NCBI RefSeq assembly: GCF_014696105.1
Contig: NZ_JACJPO010000015.1
Location: 124,001-188,000 of the forward strand
Direction: 5' to 3'
Source: Microcoleus sp. FACHB-1515
GTDB lineage: Bacteria; Cyanobacteriota; Cyanobacteriia; Elainellales; Elainellaceae
Length of the DNA: 64,000 nucleotides
Both the position numbers and the translations under genes were made by a program. Each line of letters begins with the position of its first letter. Position 1 is the first letter of the stretch. Shown here in pieces: positions 19,820 through 29,386 of this stretch. A model generated the notes under the pieces. That model was not told the origin of the DNA. It searched no databases and worked only from the letters and a program-made list of their open reading frames with translations.

Positions 19820-20078
19820 GGCAAACGGCTCCTCTCTAGCTTGCGATCGACTCTACCATTTTTGCAGGAGGCAGGAGGCCAAAGGCAGAAGCATCGAGCA
19901 GTTTACGCATAGGTCAAGTCGAGCCTGCTGCCCTCCCTCATCAAGCTTTTACAAAGCAGCGGTACATCTTCAGCAACTTTTCGCAATAGCTTCACCGTTC
20001 GATCGAGTTTGTCCTGATAGGATGTAGCGAACTCGGTAGAAATACTCCCGCAAGACCACATAGCAGAGGATTTTGGCG

Positions 20079-21404
20079 ATGATGAATTTCCCAAATCGCG
20101 AAGCGACCCTAGCCTGTGGTGGCAGTTTTGATGCCGCCTTGACCGACCTTGCCGCGCTCGCTTCACTCACCTGTCACGTTTCGATCGCGCTGGTCGCGCT
20201 AAACGGCATCGAGCGCGTTTGGTTCCAAGCATCAACCGACTGCCAAATCGATGCGATCGCCCGTGAGATTCGCAAGACAATTGGCCTGTGGACTGCCGAC
20301 TCCTGCCAAGTTAAAACGCTGGTCACTCAAGAAGGCTACTATCTGGTTGCCGTACCGATTTTGCTTTCAAGTCGAGTGCTGCTTGGCTGGCTTTGTCTAC
20401 TGGATCAGACTGTTTTTGATCTCAATGCTAATCAGCGAGAAGCTTTGCAAATGCTCAGCAGCCAAGTGACGACTCACTGGATAAATGGCGTACAAAAGTA
20501 TCGGACTGAACAAGCGTTGAAGCAAGCTCGACAGATGTTGGAAGACACACAAGCTCAGCTTATTCAAGCAGAGAAGCTGTCGAGCTTAGGTGAAATGATT
20601 GCTGGAATTGCACATGAGATCAACAATCCGTTGAGCTTCGTACATGGCAATATTAACTATGTGAGCCAGTACATTCAAAATCTATTCGAGCTAATCCATC
20701 TTTATCAGCAAAGCTATTCGCAGCCTGTTGATGCGATTCAACAATTTAGTCAGGCGATCGATTTTGAGTTCCTAACCGAAGATCTGCCAAAGTCTTTGAT
20801 CTCAATGAAAGTAGGAGCCGATCGCCTACAACAGATCGTCCTAAGCTTGCGAAATTTTGCCCGCCGCGACGGAGATGAAAAAAGGCTGAGCGACATCCAC
20901 GAAGGCTTAGACAGCACGCTGACCATTTTGCAGCATCGTCTGAAGGCCGCCGATCAGATTGAAGTTATCAAAGAATATGGTGAAATTCCGCTGATTGAAT
21001 GTCACCCTGAACAGCTTAATCAGGTGTTCATGAATTTAATTGGTAATGCGCTCGACGCCTTTGATCAAAGCAGTCAACCGCTTCAGCGAATTCGGATTAC
21101 TACTGAAACAGTTTCTCATTCCACACCAGCAATTGTCGTGCGTATTCGTGATAATGGAAAAGGCATGGCCGCAGACATTCGCGATCGTATTTTTGACCCA
21201 TTTTTCACTACAAAACCGCGAGGAAAAGGGACAGGCTTAGGTTTAGCCATCAGCCATAAGATAATTGTGGAAGGACATGGCGGTCAGCTTAGATGCTGGT
21301 CTGAGCCAGGGCAGGGTACTGAATTTTCGATTGAACTGCCGCTGCCTGCTGCATTCACACAGCCTGCTATTGCGGCTCACGCCACATCGCGACCTGCTGC
21401 TTAG
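20079..21404 (+). CDS. sensor histidine kinase, GAF-like N-terminus
   Basis: A 441-residue cytosolic kinase with no membrane helix. Residues 10-145 look like a GAF sensor (SFDAALTDLAALASLTCHVS through a DANQREALQMLSSQVT-type end). A coiled linker leads to the dimerisation box LGEMIAGIAHEINNPLSFVH, whose His near residue 180 is the phosphoacceptor. The HATPase domain has the N box VFMNLIGNALDAFDQ, G1 RIRDNGKGMAADI and G2 GKGTGLGLAISHKI. ATG 20079 is chosen because GAGGA lies eight bases upstream. The last 38 bases overlap the 3' end of a convergent LuxR-type gene. Signal unknown. Confidence 0.9.
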   Translation: MMNFPNREATLACGGSFDAALTDLAALASLTCHVSIALVALNGIERVWFQASTDCQIDAIAREIRKTIGLWTADSCQVKTLVTQEGYYLVAVPILLSSRVLLGWLCLLDQTVFDLNANQREALQMLSSQVTTHWINGVQKYRTEQALKQARQMLEDTQAQLIQAEKLSSLGEMIAGIAHEINNPLSFVHGNINYVSQYIQNLFELIHLYQQSYSQPVDAIQQFSQAIDFEFLTEDLPKSLISMKVGADRLQQIVLSLRNFARRDGDEKRLSDIHEGLDSTLTILQHRLKAADQIEVIKEYGEIPLIECHPEQLNQVFMNLIGNALDAFDQSSQPLQRIRITTETVSHSTPAIVVRIRDNGKGMAADIRDRIFDPFFTTKPRGKGTGLGLAISHKIIVEGHGGQLRCWSEPGQGTEFSIELPLPAAFTQPAIAAHATSRPAA

Positions 21405-21957
21405 CGTGAATATTTTTAATGTGCTTCTTAACCGTATCGATCGCAATATGCAGCTTGGCGGCGATCGCTTTATAGCTCAAATTGCTGCGTCGTAACATCC
21501 ACACTTCCGTTTCGCGACTGGTTAATCCGTAACGTCGTGCTTCTGCAAGGGCAACACTTTGATTGTTGCGGTCGCGATTTTCGATCGTTACCAGTAAGCA
21601 AACCTCGTTAACTTCACACTCAATTCGGCGGACGCGGACGCGCAAATTGTGAGCTTGCTCAGCGCGAATTTCGTCTTCTAAGATAAACATCTGCTCTGGA
21701 AGAAACTGTTGTGTTTCCAGCAGCGCAACGCAAACTTTCCAAATCTGAGATGGCAGATTCGATCGCGATGCTGTCAGCAACTGACAAATATCTTGTGCAG
21801 ACTGATTGGCATATTTTATTTGTCCTTGCGCTGTAATTACTAAAATTCCGTCTATCATTTCTTCTAGAACACCATAAAGTAGCATTTGTTTTCCGATAGG
21901 TTCTGTCGAGAATTGCGAGCCTAGATTAGGCGATAGCACACTCTTCGCAGGGGTCAT
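21367..21957 (-). CDS. LuxR-type regulator with PAS-like N-terminus
   Basis: A 196-residue regulator. Residues 30-110 resemble a PAS fold (VLEEMIDGILVITAQGQIKY, NQSAQDICQLL). The C-terminus is a LuxR/GerE helix-turn-helix: LTSRETEVWMLRRSNLSYKA then IAAKLHIAIDTVKKHIKNIH. ATG 21957 has GGGAG about nine bases upstream and is preferred over 21984. It lacks a response-regulator receiver domain, so it is not an obvious partner of the convergent kinase, although the 38-base tail-to-tail overlap keeps the two together. Target unknown. Confidence 0.85.
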   Translation of the reverse strand: MTPAKSVLSPNLGSQFSTEPIGKQMLLYGVLEEMIDGILVITAQGQIKYANQSAQDICQLLTASRSNLPSQIWKVCVALLETQQFLPEQMFILEDEIRAEQAHNLRVRVRRIECEVNEVCLLVTIENRDRNNQSVALAEARRYGLTSRETEVWMLRRSNLSYKAIAAKLHIAIDTVKKHIKNIHAKQQVAMWREPQ

Positions 21958-22157
21958 TTCGATCTCCCAAATGAACAACAGCACAACTTCTAAACGGCGC
22001 GATCGATGGACTTAAATAGACAGCAAACAACCGAAGATGCGATCGCCTGTACGTTCGCGCTCTTCAGTTTTCGTATGCCACGACTACATCCAAGACGCGA
22101 ATCATTTCGGTGATTGATACTGAACTTATCGGAGGCGATCGACGGTATTATGCAAAG

Positions 22158-22631
22158 ATGAACGATTCAATCACGCTGACGCAGCGATTTTCGACTGGCA
22201 AAGATTTTGCTGAAGCGGCGATCGTCGATTCGCTGGCGTTGACGGCAGAAGAACGAACGCGATCGCGCCATCATTTCAAAACAGCTTCAGGGCGATCGGT
22301 TTACTTCAATTTGCCACGTGGAACCGTTTTGCAGCATGGCGATTTGCTCTCTTCTGATGACGATCGACTGGTCAGCATTGCCGCCAAACCAGAACCCGTC
22401 CTTACCATCACGGCGCACCAAGCGATCGATCTGCTTCGTGCGGCATATCATCTCGGTAATCGCCATGTGCCGCTGGAAGTGACATCCACCTATCTGCGGC
22501 TTTCGCCTGATCCGGTTTTGCGGACGATGCTCGATCGAATGGGGCTGCATGTCGCCGAAGAAATTGCGCCGTTCTCACCAGAAGTGGGCGCTTACGGACA
22601 TTTGCATCACAGCAGCCATACTCATGACTGA
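22158..22631 (+). CDS. ureE: urease accessory protein UreE
   Basis: A 157-residue nickel metallochaperone for urease. The N-terminal peptide-binding domain runs to about residue 75 ([20 protein letters not shown]); the metal-binding domain includes [14 protein letters not shown] with the conserved His, and a short His-rich tail [11 protein letters not shown] that can bind Ni. ATG 22158 is used because conserved sequence begins here; a GTG lies 16 codons upstream. It overlaps ureF by eight bases, so the two are translationally coupled. Confidence 0.92.
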   Translation: MNDSITLTQRFSTGKDFAEAAIVDSLALTAEERTRSRHHFKTASGRSVYFNLPRGTVLQHGDLLSSDDDRLVSIAAKPEPVLTITAHQAIDLLRAAYHLGNRHVPLEVTSTYLRLSPDPVLRTMLDRMGLHVAEEIAPFSPEVGAYGHLHHSSHTHD

Positions 22632-23301
22632 GCCGCATCTGCAACTGCTGCAACTGCTGCAATTGACGAGTCCAGCGTTGCCTGTCGGCGCGTTTAGCTA
22701 TTCAGAAGGGCTAGAAACCCTGGTGCAGTTGGGTACGATCGCCAATGCTGCTAGCCTTCAGCACTGGCTGATTCAAGAACTCAGCTACGGCCAAATTCGT
22801 CTTGAAGCGGCTGTCATGTTAAGAGTCTATGAAGCAAGTTTGGTTGATTCGGCTCACCTGAGTCAGTGGAATCACTGGCTTTCTGCCGTCCGCGACAGCG
22901 AAGAACTGCGCGAACAAAGCTGGCAGATGGGACGATCGCTCGCTCGACTGCTGATCGATCTGTCGCCTTGCGTACAGCCGCTGATTGCTGCCTGCGGAGA
23001 ACCCTGCAACTATGCAGCAGCCTTTGGCATTGCCGCAGCAAACTGGCGGATCGATCGTCACACAGCCACCCTTGGCTACCTCCACAGTTGGGCAGCAAAT
23101 CTTGTTAGCGCGGCAGTCCGCCTGATTCCGCTGGGTCAAACAGCAGGGCAGCGATCGATGCTCGAACTGCATCCGCAAATTCACCAAACTGCCGAGCGAA
23201 TCTTGAACTTATCTGATGCAGAACTGACCGCTTGCGGCTGGGGCTTGTCGATCGCCAGCATGAACCACGAAACCTTGTATTCACGGTTGTTTCGCAGCTA
23301 G
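22624..23301 (+). CDS. ureF: urease accessory protein UreF
   Basis: A 225-residue all-helical protein acting with UreG and UreH/D to load nickel into urease. Recognised by [20 protein letters not shown] (residues 8-27), the family's opening, plus [20 protein letters not shown] and the C-terminal [15 protein letters not shown] 22624 lies within the last codons of ureE. The expected next gene, ureG, is not here; glk follows instead, so the urease genes are split. Confidence 0.93.
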   Translation: MTEPHLQLLQLLQLTSPALPVGAFSYSEGLETLVQLGTIANAASLQHWLIQELSYGQIRLEAAVMLRVYEASLVDSAHLSQWNHWLSAVRDSEELREQSWQMGRSLARLLIDLSPCVQPLIAACGEPCNYAAAFGIAAANWRIDRHTATLGYLHSWAANLVSAAVRLIPLGQTAGQRSMLELHPQIHQTAERILNLSDAELTACGWGLSIASMNHETLYSRLFRS

Positions 23302-23454
23302 TGTGAATTGGAGAAGTGCTGACTGCCTCATCATCAATCGTTCAAACTGAATGCGATGTTTGTAAAGCTGTGCTGTCTCAGTATCCAGGCAGGCGATCGC
23401 TTCTGGCAGAGAAGTTACAATTTTCACGGAAATCTAAGCGCGATCGAAACCGAC

Positions 23455-24525
23455 ATGACCAGACTGCTAGCGGGCGACATTGGCGGGACAAAAACGATTT
23501 TGCGACTCGTGGAAGCGCAACCATCCAGCGAGGCCGAAGCAAATCTCACCACGCTGCACGAAAATCGCTATGTCAGCGCCGACTTTCCGGATCTCGTGCC
23601 AATGGTGCGCGAGTTTTTCAGCGAAGCCGAAGCCGCACTCGGCGAAAAACCGCAGATTCAAAAAGCCTGCTTTGGCATTGCAGGGCCAGTCGTCAACGAC
23701 ACCTGCAACCTGACGAATCTCTCGTGGCAGTTGGCCGCCGATCGCCTCGAACAAGAACTGCACATTCCCCACGTCACGCTGATCAATGATTTTGCTGCTG
23801 TCGGCTACGGCATTTTGAAGCTGGAAGCGGCAGATTTGTGCTGTTTGCAGGAAGGCGAACCGCAACCGCACGCCCCGATCGCCATCATCGGCGCGGGAAC
23901 CGGACTCGGTCAAGGATTCCTCACCTGGCAGGGCGATCGATATGCCGTTTATGGAACCGAAGGCGGACATACGGATTTTGCACCGCAGACCGAGCTTCAG
24001 TTTCAACTGATGAAATATCTGCTCGACAAGCACAGCATCGGGCGCGTTTCGGTCGAGCGAGTCGTGTCGGGACAAGGCATTTTGGCGATCTATCAGTTTT
24101 TGCGCGATCGCGAATTTGCCCCGGAGTCTCCTCAGATCGCGGAAGTGGTTCGCGCTTGGGAGCATCAAATCGGCCAGAAGGAAAAAACGGTTGATCCCGG
24201 TGCGGCGATCGCCCAAGCTGCCGCTGAACATCGCGACTATCTCAGCGAGCAAACTATGCAGATTTTCGCAGGTGCATACGGCAGCGAAGCAGGCAATCTC
24301 GCTTTGAAAATCCTGCCCTACGGCGGGCTATACATTGCAGGCGGCATCGCAGCGAAAAATTTGCCCTTGCTTCAGCGCGATCGCGACCCCAACAGCTTCC
24401 TCAAATCGTTTTTGGAAAAAGGCCGAATGCGTCCGCTGATGGAGCGCATCCCGATCCAGGTGGTTCTCAATCCGCAGGTTGGGCTGATCGGTGCTGCCGT
24501 TTGTGCGGCTCGTTTGCCAGATTAG
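23455..24525 (+). CDS. glk: glucokinase
   Basis: A 356-residue ROK-independent bacterial glucokinase (Glk family) that phosphorylates glucose with ATP. The phosphate-binding loop is LLAGDIGGTKTILRL (residues 4-18), the catalytic Asp is in VTLINDFAAVGYGI near residue 113, and the adenosine motif is IAIIGAGTGLGQGF near residue 143. GLYIAGGIAAKN near the C-terminus closes the nucleotide site. ATG 23455 is chosen over an upstream in-frame ATG because the fold starts here. It converges with prmA 12 bases downstream. Confidence 0.93.
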   Translation: MTRLLAGDIGGTKTILRLVEAQPSSEAEANLTTLHENRYVSADFPDLVPMVREFFSEAEAALGEKPQIQKACFGIAGPVVNDTCNLTNLSWQLAADRLEQELHIPHVTLINDFAAVGYGILKLEAADLCCLQEGEPQPHAPIAIIGAGTGLGQGFLTWQGDRYAVYGTEGGHTDFAPQTELQFQLMKYLLDKHSIGRVSVERVVSGQGILAIYQFLRDREFAPESPQIAEVVRAWEHQIGQKEKTVDPGAAIAQAAAEHRDYLSEQTMQIFAGAYGSEAGNLALKILPYGGLYIAGGIAAKNLPLLQRDRDPNSFLKSFLEKGRMRPLMERIPIQVVLNPQVGLIGAAVCAARLPD

Positions 24526-24537
24526 AAGGTAGGCCGT

Positions 24538-25437
24538 TCAGATGAATTGCAGCCGATGCGCGATCGCAATCCAGTCATCGAGCATTTCGCGATCGATCGC
24601 TTCAAACCCGACCGCTTGCAAGGCGGCATCGATTTCCTCAGCCCGATCGATCGTGTAGCCTGCTGTAATCAAGATGCCCTTTGGCTTGAGGGCTTGCTGA
24701 TAGTCAGTTGCGAGCGTCAAATGCAGATGGGCGAGGATGTTTGCCACGATCAAATCGAACTGCGCGATCGGACGAATCGCGGCTACGCTGCCAAACGAAC
24801 TGCCGTTCATCCAGTGGCCGAACTCGCTGCCCTGTCCCAAACTGCCCTGCAAGGTTTGCACCTGTGATTCGACCCCGTTCAGCTTGACGGTCGATTCCGT
24901 TGCTTGCACGGCGATCGGATCGTTGTCGATCGCCATCACGTCCGCGCCCAGCTTTGCCATTGCCACGCTCAAAATTCCCGATCCTGAGCCAAGATCGAGC
25001 GTTTGCATCGACGGTGACAGGTGGCGATCGAGCAGCTTCAGGCTAACGATCGTGGCGGGATGCAGACCGCTACCAAACGCCAAGGTGCTGCCGATTTGTA
25101 AAGTAATTTGGTCAGTTTCGGCTGGCTTGCGATCGGGTGGCTGAATCGTGAATCGCCCGATCGAAGTCGTGGGCGAAGCGGCGATCGTAACTTCATCCAC
25201 GTTGAACGCTTTCAAAGCGCTGGTGAGTTTGGTGCGTTCGAGAGAATACAGCGTGGAGGCAATGCGATCGACCTCAAATCCTTGCGCCGGATACAGCCGC
25301 ACTCGATACGGCCAAGATTCGCCCTCGGTCGGTCGAATGTCGATTTCGCCCGCATAGCCGATCGTGGCGAGCAGCGATCGCACCCAGTCGATGCCTTCTG
25401 CCGTTGCCTCTAGCCGCAGTTCGATTCGATCGTCCAT
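24538..25437 (-). CDS. prmA: ribosomal protein L11 methyltransferase
   Basis: A 299-residue SAM-dependent methyltransferase that trimethylates ribosomal protein L11. SAM motif I is LDLGSGSGILSVAMAKLGAD near residue 148, with the acidic AIDNDP strand. The post-I motif is FDLIVANILAHLHL near residue 229, whose Asn-x-x-Ala pattern marks PrmA. The N-terminal about 60 residues form the L11-recognition domain. Its ATG shares one base with the stop of the upstream SagB-type gene (TAATG), so translation is coupled. Confidence 0.93.
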   Translation of the reverse strand: MDDRIELRLEATAEGIDWVRSLLATIGYAGEIDIRPTEGESWPYRVRLYPAQGFEVDRIASTLYSLERTKLTSALKAFNVDEVTIAASPTTSIGRFTIQPPDRKPAETDQITLQIGSTLAFGSGLHPATIVSLKLLDRHLSPSMQTLDLGSGSGILSVAMAKLGADVMAIDNDPIAVQATESTVKLNGVESQVQTLQGSLGQGSEFGHWMNGSSFGSVAAIRPIAQFDLIVANILAHLHLTLATDYQQALKPKGILITAGYTIDRAEEIDAALQAVGFEAIDREMLDDWIAIAHRLQFI

Positions 25438-26951
25438 TAAGCTTGGCTGGGTCGTCCCAGCGTCGTGATGTAGAGGACAGCTTCATCGCTGGGAATGCCC
25501 AGCACCTCGTTGACGGCATCATCAAAAAAGCCGCCGATGCCGCTGACGCCCAAGCCCAAGCGGATCGCCGCCAAGTTCAAGCGCTGGCCGAGGTGTCCGG
25601 CGTCCATGTGGAGGTAGCGGTAGACGCGATCGCCATACTGATCAACGGCTTTTTGCAAATCAGCCGTGTGAAACAGCACGGCTCCCGCATCGCGACCGAG
25701 ATTTTGCTGGAGACACAAGAAATGCAGTTCGCGCCGAAAGTTCTTAAAGCGAATTTGCCGCAGTTCTTGGGCTTTGGGCGCGTAGTAGTAGCAGCCTTCT
25801 TCCAAGCCGTCCACGCCTGATACGGCGATGAAGGTTTCAATCAAGTTCAAATCGAAATAGTCGGGCGTCGGGTCAAGTTCCTGATCGATGTAGTGCTGTG
25901 GCTGATAGGTGAAATCCAGCAGGGCGTTGAGTTCTGCCAGCTTCAGGGCTGCACCGCTGTAGGCACGAGTCGATCGCCGCTGGTGCATCGTCGTTTCCAG
26001 CATAGTCAGATTTTCGCCCCAGTCGATCGCGGCTGAAGCGGTGGAAACCTTGAGGCAAAACGGAAAATTGTATTTGTCGTCGATCAATGCAGTGGGCGCG
26101 ATCGTCCGCAAATCTGCCGTTGTGATCTGTGTAGCCTGATGGAAGTAGCTGAGCAGTTCACCATCGGGAATGTCGGGATAGTCGGTTTGCGTCGCGGACG
26201 GTAGGGCAGTCGGCGCGAGGGGAAGATTTTGCCGCACGTCGAGCAGATCGGCCAAGGGCAGAACGGCGATCGCTCCTTCCTGAGTCGCGTCGAGATACAG
26301 CAGTTCATTGACGGCAGCATCGTGGAAGCCGCCAATCAAATGCGGGCGATAGTCGGTGATGGCGCTTGCCAGTTCCAAATTGCCGATCAGATGGCCGCTG
26401 TCGAGGAAAATGCGGCGATAGGCACGGTCTTGATAGCGCCATGCCGATCGATAAAACACAGCCGTCAGCACGATCGCCAGTTGCGTATTGTCCAAGGTCG
26501 GATGCCAAAAGCAAGCCGCTTGCAGAGTTGACCACACTTGGCTATCCCAAAAGCGCACGATCGAATGCGACTGCGGCTGATAGCTGTAGAGTCCGGCAGG
26601 CAGCAGCGGCGTTCCCCGCGAAATCACGTAGAGTTCCGTCGGATACAAACCGCCCGCCGACGGAGCCGATCGCAAATAAACCGCTTCGCCGCTCATCGTC
26701 AGCATTTTCACCGTCAGCCCATAGCTGTCATACAGCAAGCGCGAAAGCCGCTGCCACTCACCTGCCTCGCCGTTTTGCAAATCGCCCATCAGGTGCGGCT
26801 TTAGGTCATAGACCGTGCCGATTTTGTATTCTTTGAACGGCACAGGCTGATTTGCCCAGTCGATCGAGTGCGATTTGCTGGCGATCGATTGAGGTGAATA
26901 TTTGGTGCGCTCGTGGTAGTGGCGAGCGATCGAAACTTGCAGTTCCGGCAT
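25437..26951 (-). CDS. SagB/ThcOx-family FMN oxidoreductase, two nitroreductase domains
   Basis: A 504-residue protein with tandem nitroreductase-fold domains. Domain 1 covers about residues 70-260 (YLRSAPSAGGLYPTELYVIS, then an FLDSGHLIGNLELAS segment); domain 2 about 300-500 (QRRSTRAYSGAALKLAELNA, MDAGHLGQRLNLAAIRLGLG, GIGGFFDDAVNEVLGI). RSAPSAGGLYP and RRSTRAY are FMN-binding patterns of SagB-type dehydrogenases, which oxidise azolines to azoles in RiPP pathways, though cyanobacteria carry orphans. No YcaO or precursor gene is visible nearby. ATG 26951 is used; an in-frame start 19 codons upstream adds no homology. It runs into prmA with a one-base overlap. Confidence 0.85.
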   Translation of the reverse strand: MPELQVSIARHYHERTKYSPQSIASKSHSIDWANQPVPFKEYKIGTVYDLKPHLMGDLQNGEAGEWQRLSRLLYDSYGLTVKMLTMSGEAVYLRSAPSAGGLYPTELYVISRGTPLLPAGLYSYQPQSHSIVRFWDSQVWSTLQAACFWHPTLDNTQLAIVLTAVFYRSAWRYQDRAYRRIFLDSGHLIGNLELASAITDYRPHLIGGFHDAAVNELLYLDATQEGAIAVLPLADLLDVRQNLPLAPTALPSATQTDYPDIPDGELLSYFHQATQITTADLRTIAPTALIDDKYNFPFCLKVSTASAAIDWGENLTMLETTMHQRRSTRAYSGAALKLAELNALLDFTYQPQHYIDQELDPTPDYFDLNLIETFIAVSGVDGLEEGCYYYAPKAQELRQIRFKNFRRELHFLCLQQNLGRDAGAVLFHTADLQKAVDQYGDRVYRYLHMDAGHLGQRLNLAAIRLGLGVSGIGGFFDDAVNEVLGIPSDEAVLYITTLGRPSQA

Positions 26952-27094
26952 AAGCAGTTCAGAACGGTCTTTCGATCGATCTTGGCAGACGCGATCGAAA
27001 TTCGGCAAACCTGGGTGGAATTTTCGATCGGATGGCTAAACGGTTTGGAGGAATCGATCGAGCTTCCTTAAGAGATTTTGCTCGCATCCCCTAA

Positions 27095-27154
27095 CCCCTT
27101 CTCGCTGGAGGAGAAGGAGAACCGGATCGGAAGTCCCTCTCCCTCAGCGAGAGG
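27095..27154. repeat. intergenic palindromic repeat
   Basis: An imperfect inverted repeat with arms of about 19 bases (27095-27113 and 27135-27154) separated by a loop containing CCGGATCGG. It lies between the CHAT gene and the SagB gene and resembles short dispersed repeats common between cyanobacterial genes. It could end transcription of the CHAT gene only from the opposite direction. Confidence 0.5.
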
Positions 27155-27172
27155 AATTTAGCAAGGGCGTTC

Positions 27173-28531
27173 CTACCAAGGATTGCCGATCATCGTGAAG
27201 CCTGCCCAGTAGTAAGGATGCGACAAGTCGCCTGCGATCGATTCTTCTACCTGCTGCGGAAGTTCGATGCCGCGCATCGCTTGCTGAATTGTGGGACTGC
27301 TGAGGTGAAGCTGATTTCGCAGCAGCGCTAGTTGCGTTTGCCGCAGGGCTTCAGCTTTGGTCGGAGCGGTTTTTAGCTGCTGGTAAAAATCAATCATCGT
27401 CACCAGCGTGGCCGCATCGGAGATACTCCACCAGCTTGCCAGTGCCGCCTTTGCGCCGGACTGTACGGCCAGCCCCGCAAATCCCAGTTCCACATTCGGA
27501 TCGCCCAACGCCGTCCGGCAAGCACTCAGCACCAAAAGCTGCACCACAGGCTGAAGCAGTTGTAAATCGCGGAGCTGATCGAGTCGCAAGGGGCGATCCC
27601 AAAAGCGAATATAGGAATTTTGCACTTCTCCGGGTTCAAAGGCGGCATGAGTCGCGAGATGCACAATTCCGTAGGGATAGATCGATCGCTGCCGTCGCAG
27701 TTGTCCGACCGTAAACTGCTCATTCAGCAGCACTTCGCTTTGCCACAACTGCGCGATGGTCGCCAGTTCGCTCGGCACGGCAGGCAGCGGACTTTCCTGC
27801 TCAAACTCAGACGCCCCCATTGCCAGCACGCGCAGGCCATCGAGACGGGCGGGACGGCGATCGAGCAGGCTAAAGGCGGGAATCAAGCTGACGCTGTAGG
27901 TTTCGATGATGAACTTGCTGCCGTCATGCAGGGCGGCGATCGGCACGCTGCGTAACCCGCCACCCACACAGAAAATCAAGCTATCAATCTGTTGGCGTTG
28001 CAGTTCTGCCTCAAACGGCGCAATCAGCCATTGATAAAGCTGCTGGGCAGCAGGTAGATAATCTTGCGGTCGGGCAATCACGTTCACCAAGCTTGATTTC
28101 AGTGCCGCTGTCGTTGCCTGCACTTCTGATGCAGCGATTGGATGGCGATCGTGCCTCGGTTGTCCATCCGGCGACAGCAGCATCACCTCAAGCTGAGTGG
28201 GCAGCGAAATTGCATAGATCAAGGCCGATCGCTTGCCTGTGTGTGCACGCTGCCGCAAGCTTTGCACAATTTGATCGGGCGACAGCAGCGGCAGCGTGAT
28301 TTGCCGCTGATAATATTCGTCAAACTGTACTTTCCAGCCTTGTTCAAGCTGCTGCACCGCGTCCGTCAGATCGCCCCGATCGAGCGTTGCGCTTAGCCGC
28401 GCCGGATCGATTCTCAAGCTCGAAAGTGATCCGGATTCCGGCGTGGTCTGTCCGATCGTCGGTAGGGAAAGCAGCAAAACGCAGCCGATCGCAACAACAA
28501 ACAGCAGGCTCGATCGGAAAAAGTGCTTCAT
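27173..28531 (-). CDS. exported CHAT-domain protein (caspase-like protease)
   Basis: A 452-residue protein. Residues 1-27 are a signal peptide (MKHFFRSSLLFVVAIGCVLL). The CHAT domain covers about residues 150-450: IDSLIFCVGGGLRSVPIAAL, the catalytic His in GIVHLATHAAFEPGEV and the catalytic Cys in LLVLSACRTALGDPNVELG, followed by GLAVQSGAKAALASWWSISD. Both members of the Cys-His dyad are present, so proteolysis is plausible. Most cyanobacterial CHAT proteins carry long N-terminal TPR arrays; here only about 120 residues precede the domain. ATG 28531 gives the signal peptide; a start 42 codons upstream was rejected. Target unknown. Confidence 0.85.
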   Translation of the reverse strand: MKHFFRSSLLFVVAIGCVLLLSLPTIGQTTPESGSLSSLRIDPARLSATLDRGDLTDAVQQLEQGWKVQFDEYYQRQITLPLLSPDQIVQSLRQRAHTGKRSALIYAISLPTQLEVMLLSPDGQPRHDRHPIAASEVQATTAALKSSLVNVIARPQDYLPAAQQLYQWLIAPFEAELQRQQIDSLIFCVGGGLRSVPIAALHDGSKFIIETYSVSLIPAFSLLDRRPARLDGLRVLAMGASEFEQESPLPAVPSELATIAQLWQSEVLLNEQFTVGQLRRQRSIYPYGIVHLATHAAFEPGEVQNSYIRFWDRPLRLDQLRDLQLLQPVVQLLVLSACRTALGDPNVELGFAGLAVQSGAKAALASWWSISDAATLVTMIDFYQQLKTAPTKAEALRQTQLALLRNQLHLSSPTIQQAMRGIELPQQVEESIAGDLSHPYYWAGFTMIGNPW

Positions 28532-28724
28532 AAGATGCGATGCCCAAAATTCCAAAGTGGAACAGTAAAGCAGCAACAATTGACAGGAACGAATCAAGCC
28601 GATCAGCAGTTCGTTGAACCAAACTTCAGCTTTCAACAAGGAAATTGCTTTCCTCACTTCAGCGCGTTATTCCTGAGTTTAATCAAGCAGATGATGTTTG
28701 GATCGGGATCGATCGCCAAATTTC

Positions 28725-29372
28725 CTAAAACTGATAGGTTTTTAGATAGGCTGCAATCAAAGTTTTTGTTTCTGCCAAAAATGCTTGTCGCTGCGCTGAT
28801 TCACGAGTCAACGCGAGCCACAGCAGTTCACTTGCCGCTTTGAAGATGGTGGTTGCAATCAGTTCACATCGCGCCGCATCCAGTTGAGAATTTCGCTGCG
28901 CCAAGAAATCAGCGAGTCCCATCAGCATCAACTGGTCATATTCGTTTAGCACACTTGCATCCGCAACGGTCATCAAATCAATCAACTGTCGCAACACGGC
29001 CTGATAGCCCGGATGCTCATTGGCAAATTGCTCGAACGCATCAATCATGCGATCGACATAAACAGTAATTTCCACGTCCGCCAGTTCAACATGCAGCCGC
29101 GCCAGCATTTGATATTCCTGCTCAAAATAGCGGTTGGCAAGTGCCCGCACGATCGCCGCTTTGTCTGGAAAAAACTGATACAAAGAGCCGACTGGAACAT
29201 TGGCTCGTGCCGCGATCGATCTGGTCGTGGTCTGCTCATAGCCCACTTCAACAAACAACTGCTCGGCCACATCCAAGATGTGATGCACTCGCTCTTGGCT
29301 GCGTGCCTGCTTTGGCTGGCGTCGCATAGGCTGTTGCTGCACTGCTGAGCTTTTCGCACGATCGTTTGACAT
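28725..29372 (-). CDS. TetR/AcrR family repressor
   Basis: A 215-residue regulator. The helix-turn-helix is at residues 25-70: RVHHILDVAEQLFVEVGYEQ, then TTTRSIAARANVPVGSLYQF with FPDKAAIVRAL. The C-terminal ligand domain (75-215) is helical and includes a PF17918-like FLAQRNSQLDAARCELIA segment. A basic, Gln-rich N-terminus precedes the HTH. It is divergent from the coq4-like gene across 98 bases that hold two operator-like repeats, so it probably represses itself and coq4. Confidence 0.88.
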   Translation of the reverse strand: MSNDRAKSSAVQQQPMRRQPKQARSQERVHHILDVAEQLFVEVGYEQTTTRSIAARANVPVGSLYQFFPDKAAIVRALANRYFEQEYQMLARLHVELADVEITVYVDRMIDAFEQFANEHPGYQAVLRQLIDLMTVADASVLNEYDQLMLMGLADFLAQRNSQLDAARCELIATTIFKAASELLWLALTRESAQRQAFLAETKTLIAAYLKTYQF

Positions 29373-29386
29373 GTGTTGACGAACCC

